Below are positions 32,540 to 42,374 of a stretch of 64,000 bases of DNA, one piece after another. Source of the stretch: Methylotuvimicrobium sp018830325 (GTDB lineage Bacteria; Pseudomonadota; Gammaproteobacteria; Methylococcales; Methylomonadaceae); contig NZ_CP173170.1 of the NCBI RefSeq assembly GCF_044788715.1, forward strand, positions 3,100,001 to 3,164,000, given 5' to 3'. Under the pieces are notes generated by a model, which saw nothing but the letters and a program-made list of their open reading frames with translations, was not told the origin of the DNA and ran no database searches. A program made the translations under genes and the position numbers. Positions within the stretch are counted from its first letter, which is position 1. Each line of letters opens with the position of its first letter.

Positions 32540-35410
32540 TTAATCCATCACCTGTTGCCAAATACGTTCTACTTGAGCTCTCAATTGCGCAAAACTCTCT
32601 TCCGAAGCCACGGCTTTATCGTCTTGCAGTGCTTGTTTGTGACCGTAGTCGCGATAGCAGCAATAAGCCTGTTTGAGCTGCTCGGTCACCGGCTCCGATA
32701 AAGTCCCGATTTGCGCCAACCCGTCCAACAAACGGATATTATCGGTATAGGTTACCAAAGACTCGTTGGCAGCCGCCTGATCTAAAACGCAGAATTGTAC
32801 TATAAACTCAATATCCGCAATACCACCTTTGCTTTGTTTTAAGTCGAACTCGCCGGGTTTCGTCGTATCGAGATTTTCACGCATTTTTTCGCGCATGTCG
32901 CGCACTTCTTTTTTCAAGACATAATGATCCCGAGGCATGCATAGAATTCGTTTGCGAATCGCTTCGAACTCGGTTTTTATCGTCGGGTCGCCGGCGACAA
33001 AGCGCCCTCTAACTAAGGCTTGATGTTCCCAAGTCCAAGCATTATCGCGCAGATAGTCCTCGTAAACATCGACATGATTGACCAGTAAGCCGGCATTGCC
33101 GCTTGGACGCAAACGCATGTCGACTTCATATAAAATGCCGGACAACAGACGCGTATTGAGCATCTGCATGACTTTTTGCCCGAGTCGACCGTAAAAATGC
33201 GAGCAACTAATCGGTTTAGCGCCGTCGGTCAGCGCATGCGTATCCTTGCTGTCGTACAAAAACACCAGATCGAGGTCGGACCCATAGCCAAGCTCGATGC
33301 CGCCCAATTTACCGAAACCCAACACGCCGAAGCCGATCGAAACATGATCGGTATTCGGCGGAGCGCCGTGCTTGTCGGTCATGATCCGCCAACATAGCGC
33401 GACGGTGTGCTCGACAATGGTTTCGGCGATATAGGTCAAATAATCGCTGACCACCATGATAGGGATAATGCCCATGATATCGGCGGCCGCTACCCTAAGC
33501 AGATTGATATGCTTAAACTTGCGCAGCACCATCATCAATTGCTCGGTATCTTGAATGTTGATATCGGCCAGCATCTCGGCAAGTTCGGCTTGCAAGGCTT
33601 GCTTTTTCAGAGGTTCGTACAACGAACGGGTATCGAGCAACTCGTCGAATAATACCGGATAGTGAGCCAAATAATCGCAAATCCACGGGCTTGCCGCCGA
33701 CAACTTGACCAATTGCGTCAGCGCTTCGGGATTTTCATAGAGCAACGATAAGTAAACATTACGTCCCGCTACCGCTTCGAATAAACGCAAAATACGTTTC
33801 AAGGTTTCATCCAGATTTTCGACTTGCCGCACCGACTCCAGCAGTTGCGGCATCAAGCGGTCCAGCACGGCTGCTCCTTTGGCGGTGAGCCGCTTGACGG
33901 CCGGCGATTTTTTGAATTCACGTATTTGAAGCAACATTTCTTCGGCGCTGCTAAACCCTAAGTCCACCAATTGCGAACAAAGCTCTTCGTCGTCCGCATG
34001 CGCCGCCCAAATCGATTCGGCCTCGAGATTTCTTTTATCTTGCTTGGACAGCGAAAACACCAGATCGAATTCGTCATGAACTTGCCGGCGAATATCATCC
34101 AACTTCGCCTTGAAACTCTGCCAGCCCGAAAAATCCATCGAATACGCCAGGATGAGTTGAGCCTGAGGATCTTGCGGCAAATCGTGAGTTTGCCGGTCTT
34201 GATATTGTTGAATATGATTTTCGGCTTCACGCAGAAATCGATAATGACCGATCAATTGCTCGGCATCGTCCGGCGCCAATAACTCCATCTCTCCCAGCCT
34301 CTGTAAAACTTCGACGATACGTCGATTTTGCAAAGACTTTTCCTGGCCGCCGCGGATTAATTGAAAGGCTTGTCCGATAAATTCGATTTCGCGTATGCCG
34401 CCGGGACCGAGTTTAATATTGTCGAGCCTGTCTTTGCGCTGCAATTCTTGCGTAATTTTATACTTTAACGAACGCAGTTCTTCGAATGCGCCGTAATCGA
34501 GATAACGACGATACACGAATGCATGCAGCATCTTCATCAATTGCGGACCGGTGTATGCGTCACCTGCAACCTGGCGGGCTTTAATCATTGCATAGCGTTC
34601 CCATTCGCGCGCCTGGGTCAGGTAATAATTTTCCATGCCGTCGAAGGTCATGATCACAGGACCGCTATCGCCAAACGGCCGAAGCCTGATATCGGTTCTG
34701 AACACAAAGCCGTCGGCAGTCGTTTCGTCCAGGATTTTGACCAGCTTGCGGCAAATTTTGCTAAAAAATTCACCATACGTGGTTTGTTTTCTATCGTTTA
34801 AAACCCCGTCTTCGGCGAACGCGAAAATCAAATCGATATCTGAAGAATAGTTCAGCTCATAGGCGCCGAGCTTGCCCATGCCGAGCACCACCATTTGCTG
34901 GGCTTGGCCGTTTGCCAGCATTGGCGTGCCGAATTTATCGCAGGCTTGCCGATATAAAAAATCTAAGACATAACGAATGCAGGCTTCGGCCAGCCATGTC
35001 AATTCATGCAAGGTTTCTTCGAGCGTCGCCCAACCGGCCAGATCACGCCATGCAATACGAACCATTTCCCGATTACGCAAGCGTCGCAGCGACACCATCA
35101 ATCCGGCTTCGTTCTCATCCGTCAACTTTGCTAGTTTGTCGGCATACTGCGTCTCGGTATACGACTTAAACAACTCGTCCGACTCGATCAAATCGCACAA
35201 CATTTCGGGACGGCGAATGCAACTATCGGCCACGAAAAGACTCGATGTCCAAACCTTAATCCACGAGGCCAGTAATGGTTCGGGATAATCCGAAACAGTC
35301 GTTAACGATGCGGTCTGCTCGTCCCATTGCTGCAATTTTGCCTGTACGTTTTCAACAAGTTCTGCAGGCAAAGTTTGTAATTGCGATTGAAGTTGGTCGA
35401 TTAAAGTCAT
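32540..35410 (-). CDS. glnE: bifunctional glutamine synthetase adenylyltransferase/deadenylylase
   Basis: A 956-residue protein, normal GlnE length. Two nucleotidyltransferase domains are visible. The N-terminal deadenylylase has GMGKLGAYELNYSSDIDLIFAF near 175-196. The C-terminal adenylylase has GFGKLGGIELGYGSDLDLVFLYD near 700-722. Each has the G-S-x-x-D-x-D metal motif (SSDIDL; GSDLDL). Helical GlnE-specific domains lie between. It adjusts glutamine synthetase activity to nitrogen status in response to PII. ilvE follows directly. Confidence 0.97.
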   Translation of the reverse strand: MTLIDQLQSQLQTLPAELVENVQAKLQQWDEQTASLTTVSDYPEPLLASWIKVWTSSLFVADSCIRRPEMLCDLIESDELFKSYTETQYADKLAKLTDENEAGLMVSLRRLRNREMVRIAWRDLAGWATLEETLHELTWLAEACIRYVLDFLYRQACDKFGTPMLANGQAQQMVVLGMGKLGAYELNYSSDIDLIFAFAEDGVLNDRKQTTYGEFFSKICRKLVKILDETTADGFVFRTDIRLRPFGDSGPVIMTFDGMENYYLTQAREWERYAMIKARQVAGDAYTGPQLMKMLHAFVYRRYLDYGAFEELRSLKYKITQELQRKDRLDNIKLGPGGIREIEFIGQAFQLIRGGQEKSLQNRRIVEVLQRLGEMELLAPDDAEQLIGHYRFLREAENHIQQYQDRQTHDLPQDPQAQLILAYSMDFSGWQSFKAKLDDIRRQVHDEFDLVFSLSKQDKRNLEAESIWAAHADDEELCSQLVDLGFSSAEEMLLQIREFKKSPAVKRLTAKGAAVLDRLMPQLLESVRQVENLDETLKRILRLFEAVAGRNVYLSLLYENPEALTQLVKLSAASPWICDYLAHYPVLFDELLDTRSLYEPLKKQALQAELAEMLADINIQDTEQLMMVLRKFKHINLLRVAAADIMGIIPIMVVSDYLTYIAETIVEHTVALCWRIMTDKHGAPPNTDHVSIGFGVLGFGKLGGIELGYGSDLDLVFLYDSKDTHALTDGAKPISCSHFYGRLGQKVMQMLNTRLLSGILYEVDMRLRPSGNAGLLVNHVDVYEDYLRDNAWTWEHQALVRGRFVAGDPTIKTEFEAIRKRILCMPRDHYVLKKEVRDMREKMRENLDTTKPGEFDLKQSKGGIADIEFIVQFCVLDQAAANESLVTYTDNIRLLDGLAQIGTLSEPVTEQLKQAYCCYRDYGHKQALQDDKAVASEESFAQLRAQVERIWQQVMD

Positions 35411-35454
35411 AGATAGTCGAAGAATTGAATAAGGCGAATTTACAAGAGCTTTTT

Positions 35455-35575
35455 ATCCTAATCCTTTTTGATCGAAAAACCGTCTATAAACAAAAGGTGT
35501 GGAGCATGTCTATCGAGGAGCGCCGTCATCACATACCTTTTATTCTTTGACGGTTTTTCAATCAAAAGGAAGTCA
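35455..35575. repeat. long imperfect inverted repeat between glnE and the ABC permease
   Basis: The left arm TCCTTTTTGATCGAAAAACC (about 35460) pairs with GGTTTTTCAATCAAAAGGA (about 35553-35571), and pairing continues inward (ACAAAAGGT with ACCTTTTAT) for roughly 45 bp per arm. It lies downstream of the permease stop and upstream of glnE. It could be a terminator for the ABC operon or a solitary MITE; I see no target duplication. Confidence 0.5.
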
Positions 35576-35598
35576 CTTCAAATTTACGCGAACACAGC

Positions 35599-36363
35599 CT
35601 AATTTTTTATACCGACCCCTTTATGCAACAAATACAGACTGAATAGCGTGAGAAAAACAATAAAACCGCCGGTTATCGCAAATGCTATTTGAATATTGAC
35701 ATCGGTCACGTTGATCAAGCCGTAACGAAACGCATTGATCATGTAGAGTATCGGATTACCCAACGAAATTTTCTGCCAGATGTCGGGCAGCATCGATACC
35801 GAATAAAATACGCCGCCGAGATAGCTTAGCGGCGTCAACACAAAACTGGGAATGATCGCAATATCATCAAAGCTCTCTGCAAATACCGCATTGATAAAGC
35901 CGGCCAACGCAAACAAAGTTGCGGTCAACAGGAATACGGCAACAGTAACCCAAGGGTGTGCGACATCGATTTGAGTAAACAACAATGAAATCGCAGCGAC
36001 TACCAAACCAACCATGATGCCTCTAACAATACCGCCGCAAACGTAACCGGCCAAAATTACCCAATTCGGAACCGGCGCCACTAACAATTCCTCGATATGG
36101 CGCTGAAATTTGGTCGAATAAAACGAAGATACGACATTCGCATAAGAATGACTAATCACCGACATTAAAATAATTCCAGGTACGATGTATTCCATATAAC
36201 TGGCCCCATCGATCGGGCCGATACGATCGCCGATCAATTTACCGAAGATCAAAAAATACAATGCGGTCGTCACGGCTGGCGGCAAGAGTGTTTGCGGCCA
36301 AATTCGCGTAAACCGGCGCACTTCTTTGACCACGATGGTTTTGAATGCGATTGCGCTATTCAT
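35599..36363 (-). CDS. ABC-2 type exporter permease
   Basis: A 254-residue membrane protein with six hydrophobic helices. It opens with a cytoplasmic stretch KTIVVKEVRRFTRIWPQTLLPP, followed by ALYFLIFGKLIG and YMEYIVPGIILMSVI, typical of the YadH group of ABC-2 permeases. LSYLGGVFYSVSMLPDIWQKIS NPILYMINAFR is the conserved re-entrant region near 180-213. The matching ATPase gene is upstream at 36538, separated by an R5 repeat. The substrate is unknown; relatives export lipids or polysaccharide. Confidence 0.9.
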   Translation of the reverse strand: MNSAIAFKTIVVKEVRRFTRIWPQTLLPPAVTTALYFLIFGKLIGDRIGPIDGASYMEYIVPGIILMSVISHSYANVVSSFYSTKFQRHIEELLVAPVPNWVILAGYVCGGIVRGIMVGLVVAAISLLFTQIDVAHPWVTVAVFLLTATLFALAGFINAVFAESFDDIAIIPSFVLTPLSYLGGVFYSVSMLPDIWQKISLGNPILYMINAFRYGLINVTDVNIQIAFAITGGFIVFLTLFSLYLLHKGVGIKN

Positions 36364-36428
36364 TCAGTGGCTCCTTGCTGCTTAGGAACGAGCATGAAAT
36401 AATTTTGACAACTGTTAGAAGGGGGGGG

Positions 36429-36526
36429 GCGGTGGCTCGATTGACAGGTGTCGGCGGCAGGGAAAGCCGCCGTCAAGCCTACAGGGACGTATTCACGACG
36501 TCCTGTCAAGCGAGTCACCGAACCGC
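36429..36526 (-). repeat. R5 composite element, copy 3: lacks the 65-bp hairpin (empty site)
   Basis: The inner R5 inverted pair (GCGGTGGCTCGATTGACAGG and CCTGTCAAGCGAGTCACCG) is complete, with the GGCGGC...GCCGCC stem. The expected hairpin position reads ACGTATTCACGACGTCCTG without an insert. It lies between the ATPase and permease genes of one operon. Confidence 0.8.
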
Positions 36527-36537
36527 TCCAAAGCCTA

Positions 36538-37479
36538 CTACTTGTATAAGTTATTTTGTACATATTCCTTAGTCGAATCGATCAGATCCATAAATAATTG
36601 TTCAAGCCGATTCGATTTATTTTTGAGACTGGCGACCTGAATGTTTTGTTCGGACAGCGACGCAAACAATTTATTCAGACCCTCTTCTTTCGGCACCCCG
36701 ACATCCAACGAATAATCGGATAGGCGTTCGATATGATATCCAGGTATCGCCGGCGTCGATACCAGTGGGGCGGCCAGGTCCAAAACGAAATGATTGACAT
36801 GCAAACGGGCCAACAAGCCGGCCATATCGGAATGCTCGACAATACGCCCATGATTGATGATTGCAATATTGCGGCACAGACTTTCGGCTTCCTCCAGATA
36901 ATGTGTCGTTAAAATGATAGTCGTGCCCTGCCGGTTGACTTCCTGCATCATTTCCCACATAGAACGCCTGATTTCGATATCGACACCGGCGGTCGGCTCG
37001 TCCAAGACCAATAACTTTGGCGAATGCACCATCGCTCTGGCAATCATCAATCGTCGCTTCATGCCCCCTGACAGACGCCTAGAAACATCGGTGCGTTTAT
37101 CCCATAAATCCATTTGTTTCAGACAAGTTTCGGTGCGACGGATCGCTTCTTTCCGCGGCATGCCGTAATAACCGGCCTGATTGAGCACAATTTGCTGCGG
37201 CGTTTCGAATTGATTGAAGTTAATCTCTTGCGGCACGATACCGATACAGCTTTTCGCGAGATCGCGTTGTTTTCTTAAATCATAATCGAATATAGTCACA
37301 TCACCGCTAGTTGCGGTGACTAGAGAACTGATAATACCGATTGTGGTAGATTTACCGGCGCCGTTCGGCCCAAGCAGCGCAAAAAAGTCGCCGGCTTGAA
37401 CATCCAGATCGATGCCTTGCAAAGCCTGAAAACCGTTATTATAAATTTTAGTGAGATTACGAATGGATAGGGCATTCAT
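36538..37479 (-). CDS. ABC transporter ATP-binding protein (YadG-like)
   Basis: A 313-residue ATPase. Walker A is GPNGAGKST near 37-45, the signature is RRLSGGMKRRL near 138-148, Walker B is LLVLDEPTAGVD near 158-169, and the switch His is in TTHYLEEAE. The C-terminal 80 residues (LNKLFASLSEQNIQVASLKNKSNRLEQLFMDL) are usual for exporters of the ABC-2 class. It is the upstream gene of a two-gene exporter with the permease at 35599. An R5 repeat separates them by 174 bp. Confidence 0.93.
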   Translation of the reverse strand: MNALSIRNLTKIYNNGFQALQGIDLDVQAGDFFALLGPNGAGKSTTIGIISSLVTATSGDVTIFDYDLRKQRDLAKSCIGIVPQEINFNQFETPQQIVLNQAGYYGMPRKEAIRRTETCLKQMDLWDKRTDVSRRLSGGMKRRLMIARAMVHSPKLLVLDEPTAGVDIEIRRSMWEMMQEVNRQGTTIILTTHYLEEAESLCRNIAIINHGRIVEHSDMAGLLARLHVNHFVLDLAAPLVSTPAIPGYHIERLSDYSLDVGVPKEEGLNKLFASLSEQNIQVASLKNKSNRLEQLFMDLIDSTKEYVQNNLYK

Positions 37480-37639
37480 CGGAAAAGTAAGACTTAACGC
37501 AAACCAGCAAATAAGTTAAATTAGGCGCCTGCTCGACGTATATGACGATACACGTTCGGCGTCGATATTTCGATTTGGCAGAAAAACCATGCAATTCTAT
37601 CAGAAACCCAACCTTTTCGCCGACTAAACTGGAAAGACA

Positions 37640-39139
37640 GTGCCTCAAAAAATACCCGAAATCGTAGCCGCCGTGGACCTCGGTTCCAACAGTTTCCATA
37701 TGATCGTATGCAGCCTAAAAGACGGCAAAATGCATATTATCGACCGAATCAAAGAAATGGTCCGATTGGCGTCCGGCCTCGATAAAAAAAATCATTTGGA
37801 TTTGATCACCCAAAAAAGAGCGCTCGAATGTCTCGAGCGATTCGGTCAACGCATTGGCAATCTTCCTTCCGAAAGCGTTCGATGCGTCGGCACCAGCACC
37901 TTACGCAACGCAACGAATTCAAGACAATTCATTCTCAAGGCCGAGCGTGCTTTAGGCCACCCGATTCATGTCATTTCCGGCGTCGAAGAAGCGCGCTTGA
38001 TTTATCAAGGTGTCGCCTACAGCTTAAGCAGCAGCGCCACCAAACGATTCGTAATGGACATCGGCGGAGGCAGCACCGAATATATCATCGGCACAGACGA
38101 TAAACCGCGTATTAAAGAGAGCTTGAATATGGGCTGCGTGTCGGTCAGCAACTTGTTTTTCCCGGATGGAAAACTGTCCGTACAAGCGGTCAATGACGCA
38201 CTGCTATTTGCCCAGCAAAAACTCGACCCGCACCAAAAAAGTTACAACCATAAGAATTGGGATGAAGCGATCGGCGCTTCGGGTAGTTTAAGAGCCATTC
38301 AAAAGGTTCTGGAAGCGACCGGTTGGAGCAATAACAACATTACCTTAGAAGGCCTCGACAAACTCATGGAGCGCATCAAATCGGTTAAGCATATCAATGA
38401 CTTGAATTTACCGGAACTCGACCCGGAACGCTTGCCGGTATTCCCTGGCGGCGCCGTGATCGTCGCCGCAACCTTCAAAGCCTTGGGCATCGAACAAATG
38501 ACGGTATCCGACGGCGCATTACGCGAAGGTCTGGTCCATGATTTATTGGGGCGCATCTATAACCGGGACATCCGTTCCGATACGGTGCACATGCTATGCG
38601 AGCGCTATCACACCGATCAAGCTCATGCCGACCGCATCAAAAATACATTACACACGATGCTGAAACAAATCGAACTTTTTCGGGACGACGATAACAAAGA
38701 AAACGGTATCAACTTTTTAGATTGGGCTGCCGACCTACATGAAATGGGCCGCGACATCGCTCACAGCCAATATCATAAACATGGCGCCTATATCATCGCG
38801 AATGCCGACCTGGCCGGTTTTTCCAAACAGGATCAAGCTATAGTGTCGGTTTTAATTAAATCGCATCGCAGAAAATTTTCAATGAAACGCTTCGAAGGAC
38901 TGTCCGAACCATGGCAATACTATGCGCCGTTCATGACAATATTACTGAGACTTGCGATATTGCTCCACCGCAATCGTAATGACATTGAATTACCCGAGTT
39001 TTCAATAACAATTGTTAAATCCAAACTGAAATTAACCTTTCCTGAAGATTGGCTCGACCAGTCGCCGCTGACCCGTGCCGATTTAAACAAAGAGGCCGAT
39101 TATTTAAAGGCAGCCGGATTCAAACTATCCTGTTTCTAA
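37640..39139 (+). CDS. ppx: exopolyphosphatase / guanosine pentaphosphatase family protein
   Basis: A 499-residue protein with a GTG start behind GGAAAG. The ASKHA phosphatase core is clear: AAVDLGSNSFHMIV near 10-23, STLRNATNS near 90, VMDIGGGSTEYII near 137-149, and GASGSLRAI near 213. The C-terminal HD-like helical domain (DWAADLHEMGRDIAHSQYHKHGAYI near 365-389) is the Ppx type. It hydrolyses inorganic polyphosphate or pppGpp; sequence alone does not separate the two. It is divergent from the ABC ATPase gene. Confidence 0.93.
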   Translation: MPQKIPEIVAAVDLGSNSFHMIVCSLKDGKMHIIDRIKEMVRLASGLDKKNHLDLITQKRALECLERFGQRIGNLPSESVRCVGTSTLRNATNSRQFILKAERALGHPIHVISGVEEARLIYQGVAYSLSSSATKRFVMDIGGGSTEYIIGTDDKPRIKESLNMGCVSVSNLFFPDGKLSVQAVNDALLFAQQKLDPHQKSYNHKNWDEAIGASGSLRAIQKVLEATGWSNNNITLEGLDKLMERIKSVKHINDLNLPELDPERLPVFPGGAVIVAATFKALGIEQMTVSDGALREGLVHDLLGRIYNRDIRSDTVHMLCERYHTDQAHADRIKNTLHTMLKQIELFRDDDNKENGINFLDWAADLHEMGRDIAHSQYHKHGAYIIANADLAGFSKQDQAIVSVLIKSHRRKFSMKRFEGLSEPWQYYAPFMTILLRLAILLHRNRNDIELPEFSITIVKSKLKLTFPEDWLDQSPLTRADLNKEADYLKAAGFKLSCF

Positions 39140-39227
39140 GGAACATGCGCAAAATAACAATTACAAGTATTAAGCTTTGTGGCGGTTCGGTGAGTCGAAG
39201 TTATTTCATGCTCGTTGCTGACTTTTA

Positions 39228-40478
39228 ATGTTACTGCTTACCCGTTTTTTATTCGCTTTATTCACCGCGCCGCCGGTACTTTTGGCCATAGTCATGCTCT
39301 ATGCCGTAGAACCCGAACCTTCGGTTCGAGCCGATTGGCAAATGAATGACGAGGATGTCGAACGGGCTAAACAAATTTTCGAAGGAAGCCCTATTAGCGA
39401 CAACATCAGAACCATCGAGCTGAACGAACGGGATTTGAACATAGCGCTGAACTACATTCTCGATAACTATCTAAACAGCAATTCAATACTGACACTTGAT
39501 GATACATCGATCGGTTTTAAAATATCGCTGCACTTACCGAAAAATCTTTTCGGCAATTATCTTAACCTTCAGTTCAACTTAGCCAAGACGAACGGCTCGA
39601 CACACATTCACTCATTAAAGATCGGACGCGTCGATGTCGCCGACGAACTTGCCGGATGGCTGATTAAGAAAACGATCAAATATGCCCACCTGAAACAACA
39701 CTATATATTGGTAACCGAGCAAATTCTGGATTTTCATTTCAATAGAGAAAGCCTGAGACTCACCTATATCACCGACCCCGCTTTCGCCGAACACACGGCC
39801 GATTTATTGCATCGCGCCAAAGACCGTCAGTCGATGATCTTTTATCAACAAAAACTGACCGAAGTGATCAATAATCACGACCCTGACTGGCTTTTATCGC
39901 TCGCCGATCTGATTCAACCGCTGTTTAAACTCGCCTACCAACGATCCAGCCTCAAGACGGCTATCAAGGAAAACCGGATCGTGATTTTTACGATCAACAG
40001 CTATGTCAACAAACATGAAACGATGCCTTATCTGCCTAGAAATATCATTGCCAAGCCGCGCACTGAATATCCGGTATTTTTATTTCGAAGAATCGATCTG
40101 GCTAAGCATTTCATCGCATCGGCAACGCTAACGGCAACCGGCGGCGGTCATTTGGCAAATATGATAGGAATGGAAAAAGAATTGAGCGACGCAAGAAGCG
40201 GCAGCGGGTTTAGTTTTGTCGATTTGGCCGGCAACCGGGCCGGCATGCGTTTCGGCCAATTGGCCGTATCGAGCCCGGAAAATGCGCGCCGTCTGCAGCA
40301 GGCGATGGCTGAAATTAAAGACTACACGGCGTTCATGCCGGATGTCAGGGATTTTCCGGAAAACCTCGACCGTTCCGCATTCAAAAAACAATACGGCTCG
40401 GTTTACAGTCCGAAATATCAGGAAATGTTGATGGTGATCGATAATCGTATCGATCAACTAGAGATCTATCAGGATTAG
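39228..40478 (+). CDS. conserved-looking membrane-anchored hypothetical protein
   Basis: A 416-residue protein with an N-terminal signal anchor (LLTRFLFALFTAPPVLLAIVMLYAV). The rest is mixed alpha/beta without a motif I know. A glycine-rich patch ATLTATGGGHLANMIGMEKELSDARSGSGFSFVDLAGN lies near 301-338. It is 88 bp downstream of ppx on the same strand. The stop codon TAG at 40476-40478 is the TTAGGATTTCG junction of an R5 element, so the original C-terminus may have been slightly longer or different. Confidence 0.7.
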   Translation: MLLLTRFLFALFTAPPVLLAIVMLYAVEPEPSVRADWQMNDEDVERAKQIFEGSPISDNIRTIELNERDLNIALNYILDNYLNSNSILTLDDTSIGFKISLHLPKNLFGNYLNLQFNLAKTNGSTHIHSLKIGRVDVADELAGWLIKKTIKYAHLKQHYILVTEQILDFHFNRESLRLTYITDPAFAEHTADLLHRAKDRQSMIFYQQKLTEVINNHDPDWLLSLADLIQPLFKLAYQRSSLKTAIKENRIVIFTINSYVNKHETMPYLPRNIIAKPRTEYPVFLFRRIDLAKHFIASATLTATGGGHLANMIGMEKELSDARSGSGFSFVDLAGNRAGMRFGQLAVSSPENARRLQQAMAEIKDYTAFMPDVRDFPENLDRSAFKKQYGSVYSPKYQEMLMVIDNRIDQLEIYQD

Positions 40479-40738
40479 GATTTCGTGAAAAATAACTTCC
40501 TGGAGCTATGAGTCTTGTAGCGGGTTCGGTAACTCGCTTGACAGGACGCCGTGAACCCAGCACCTAAATTATCCAAGATAGTTAACCATAGCCAATGAGC
40601 TATGGAATTTAGGTGCTGGGTGAATACGTCCGTGTAGGCTTGACGGCGGCTTTCCCTGCCGCCGACACCTGTCAATCGAGCAACCGAACCTGCTTACCGC
40701 GTATTAAAAATAGGGAAGTTATTTATGACCGAATTCTT
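40477..40738 (+). repeat. R5 composite element, copy 4, with 65-bp hairpin insert
   Basis: Outer ends are AGGATTTCGTGAAAAATAAC and the complement of GTTATTTATGACCGAATTC. The hairpin insert is at 40556-40620 in the same orientation as copy 1 and flanked by GTGAA on both sides (GTGAA before it; the last G plus TGAA after it). Confidence 0.85.
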
Positions 40739-40740
40739 AG

Positions 40741-40771
40741 CGAACGTCTAGCGCACCGCGCTAGACGTTCG
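40741..40771. terminator. perfect 14-bp hairpin after R5 copy 4
   Basis: CGAACGTCTAGCGC at 40741-40754 pairs with GCGCTAGACGTTCG at 40758-40771 around an ACC loop. No U-run follows. It may stop transcription from ppx and the hypothetical gene, or be part of a repeat. Confidence 0.4.
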
Positions 40772-40881
40772 ACTTAAATAAAGGCAATGTTGGCGTTAGC
40801 AGTTGAAACGGTTCACTTTGCTACTAAATAAACTATTTAGGAAATAGCCAATGATTGCTTTCCAAAACACTGTGCATGGAA

Positions 40882-41054
40882 GAGGGTACGATTACTCGCC
40901 TGACAGGACGCCGTAAACCCAGCACCTAAATTCCACAGCCTATTGGCCATGATTGATTACATAGATAATTTAGGTGCTGGGTAAATACCTCCATGTAGGC
41001 TTGACGGCGGCTTTCCCTGCCGCCGACACCTGTCAATCGAGCAACCGCACCCTC
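40882..41054 (+). repeat. R5 composite element, copy 5, hairpin insert in opposite orientation
   Basis: The inner inverted pair (ATTACTCGCCTGACAGG and CCTGTCAATCGAGCAACC) brackets a 64-bp insert at 40918-40981. The insert core (TTCCACAGCCTATTGGCCAT) is reversed relative to copies 1 and 4. Its flanks are GTAAA on the left and, counting the last G of the insert, GTAAA on the right, where other copies have GTGAA. Confidence 0.8.
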
Positions 41055-41176
41055 CTTTCAACAATCCGCTCAATATTGAATAAAGCAAGTTATTTAGAGC
41101 TATATCCTTTGGTTTCTTCTGGCTTTGAGTTCAAATGGGTATCAATTAATAACGCGAACATAGCCTAAATAAACAC

Positions 41177-42181
41177 TTATTTGGCAACACGCCCCGGAGT
41201 ACCCGGTAAAGTCGGCATGCTTTGTTTTGGAAATTGCCCCGTCAGCCCATTCAAGAACGCAACGATATCTTCAATATCCTCGTCCGGTAAATCTTTGTCC
41301 AACTGAAGTTTGCCCATCAATTTAACGGCTTTTTCCAAAGTATCGACCGAACCGTTATGGAAATAAGGCGCGGTTAACGCTACATTGCGCAAAGTCGGTA
41401 CTTTCCACATATGTTCGTCTTCCGGGTTATTGGTAACTTCAGCACGGCCTTTGTCTCTTTTGAATTTATATTGCGCTTCAAAATAACCGTTACTGTTCAC
41501 AGGGAATTTTTGATAAGTGCCTGCACCGTTAAATGCCGGTCCGCTATGACAAGAAGTGCAACCCAGCTCAGCAGCTTTGTTCAGACCGCGAACTTGTTGC
41601 TCGGTGAGGGCCGATTTGTCGCCTTTGACATATTTGTCATAAGGGCTGTTTGGAGTAATTAGCGTTCTTTCATAAGCGGCGATCGCCTTGGTTGCGTTTT
41701 CCTGGCTGATCGAGTTTTCACCGAACACTTTGGTAAACGCCTCCTGATAACCTTCTATGGTTTTCAAGCGGGCAACCACATCGTCCCAACTTTTCATGCC
41801 CATTTCGATAGGATTGGTCACAGGGCCTGCCGCTTGGTCTTCGAGACTCGCCGCGCGGCCGTCCCAAAACTGGACTTTGTTGAAAGCCGCATTCCAAACG
41901 GTCGGCGCGCTTCTGCCTCCGGTTTGACCGTTTACGCCCATGGAATTCGGGCGATTATCCTCGCCGCCGAGCATGGTGTTGTGGCAAGAAGCACAAGACA
42001 CAGTACCCGTTGAAGACAAGCGAGGGTCATGATAAAGCATTTGACCTAATGCCACTTTTTCAGCAGTCGTTGGGTTATCGGCGGGCTCCGGAGCCTTCGT
42101 AGGTAATGCCTCCAAAGCATAAGCACCCGATACGGAACCGGCTAAAACCAGAGCTGTCACCAGCGAACGAATTTTAAACAT
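41177..42181 (-). CDS. di-haem cytochrome c peroxidase
   Basis: A 334-residue periplasmic protein with a signal peptide (SLVTALVLAGSVSGAYA). It has two c-type haem sites, CASCHNTM near 62-69 and CTSCHSGPAF near 208-217. The loop GVNGQTGGRSAPTVWNAAFNKVQFWDGRA is conserved in the CcpA/MauG superfamily. The likely role is reduction of hydrogen peroxide with electrons from a small cytochrome. A MauG-like cofactor-maturation role is less likely in the absence of mau genes here. Confidence 0.93.
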   Translation of the reverse strand: MFKIRSLVTALVLAGSVSGAYALEALPTKAPEPADNPTTAEKVALGQMLYHDPRLSSTGTVSCASCHNTMLGGEDNRPNSMGVNGQTGGRSAPTVWNAAFNKVQFWDGRAASLEDQAAGPVTNPIEMGMKSWDDVVARLKTIEGYQEAFTKVFGENSISQENATKAIAAYERTLITPNSPYDKYVKGDKSALTEQQVRGLNKAAELGCTSCHSGPAFNGAGTYQKFPVNSNGYFEAQYKFKRDKGRAEVTNNPEDEHMWKVPTLRNVALTAPYFHNGSVDTLEKAVKLMGKLQLDKDLPDEDIEDIVAFLNGLTGQFPKQSMPTLPGTPGRVAK

Positions 42182-42374
42182 ACTATCCTCCTAATTATTA
42201 TTAAACGACGAGAGTCGATCGGTATAGCCGGAAAATCAATTCGCCATGAATGATCGAACCGGCTTTGCACACTGCACACGAATTGTATGCCAAGCAATCA
42301 GTTAGGTAAAACCGAATCGTTACCGGACACAAATCGCGCCAACCGCGTACAGTGGCGTATTCAATGCCCTAGCC

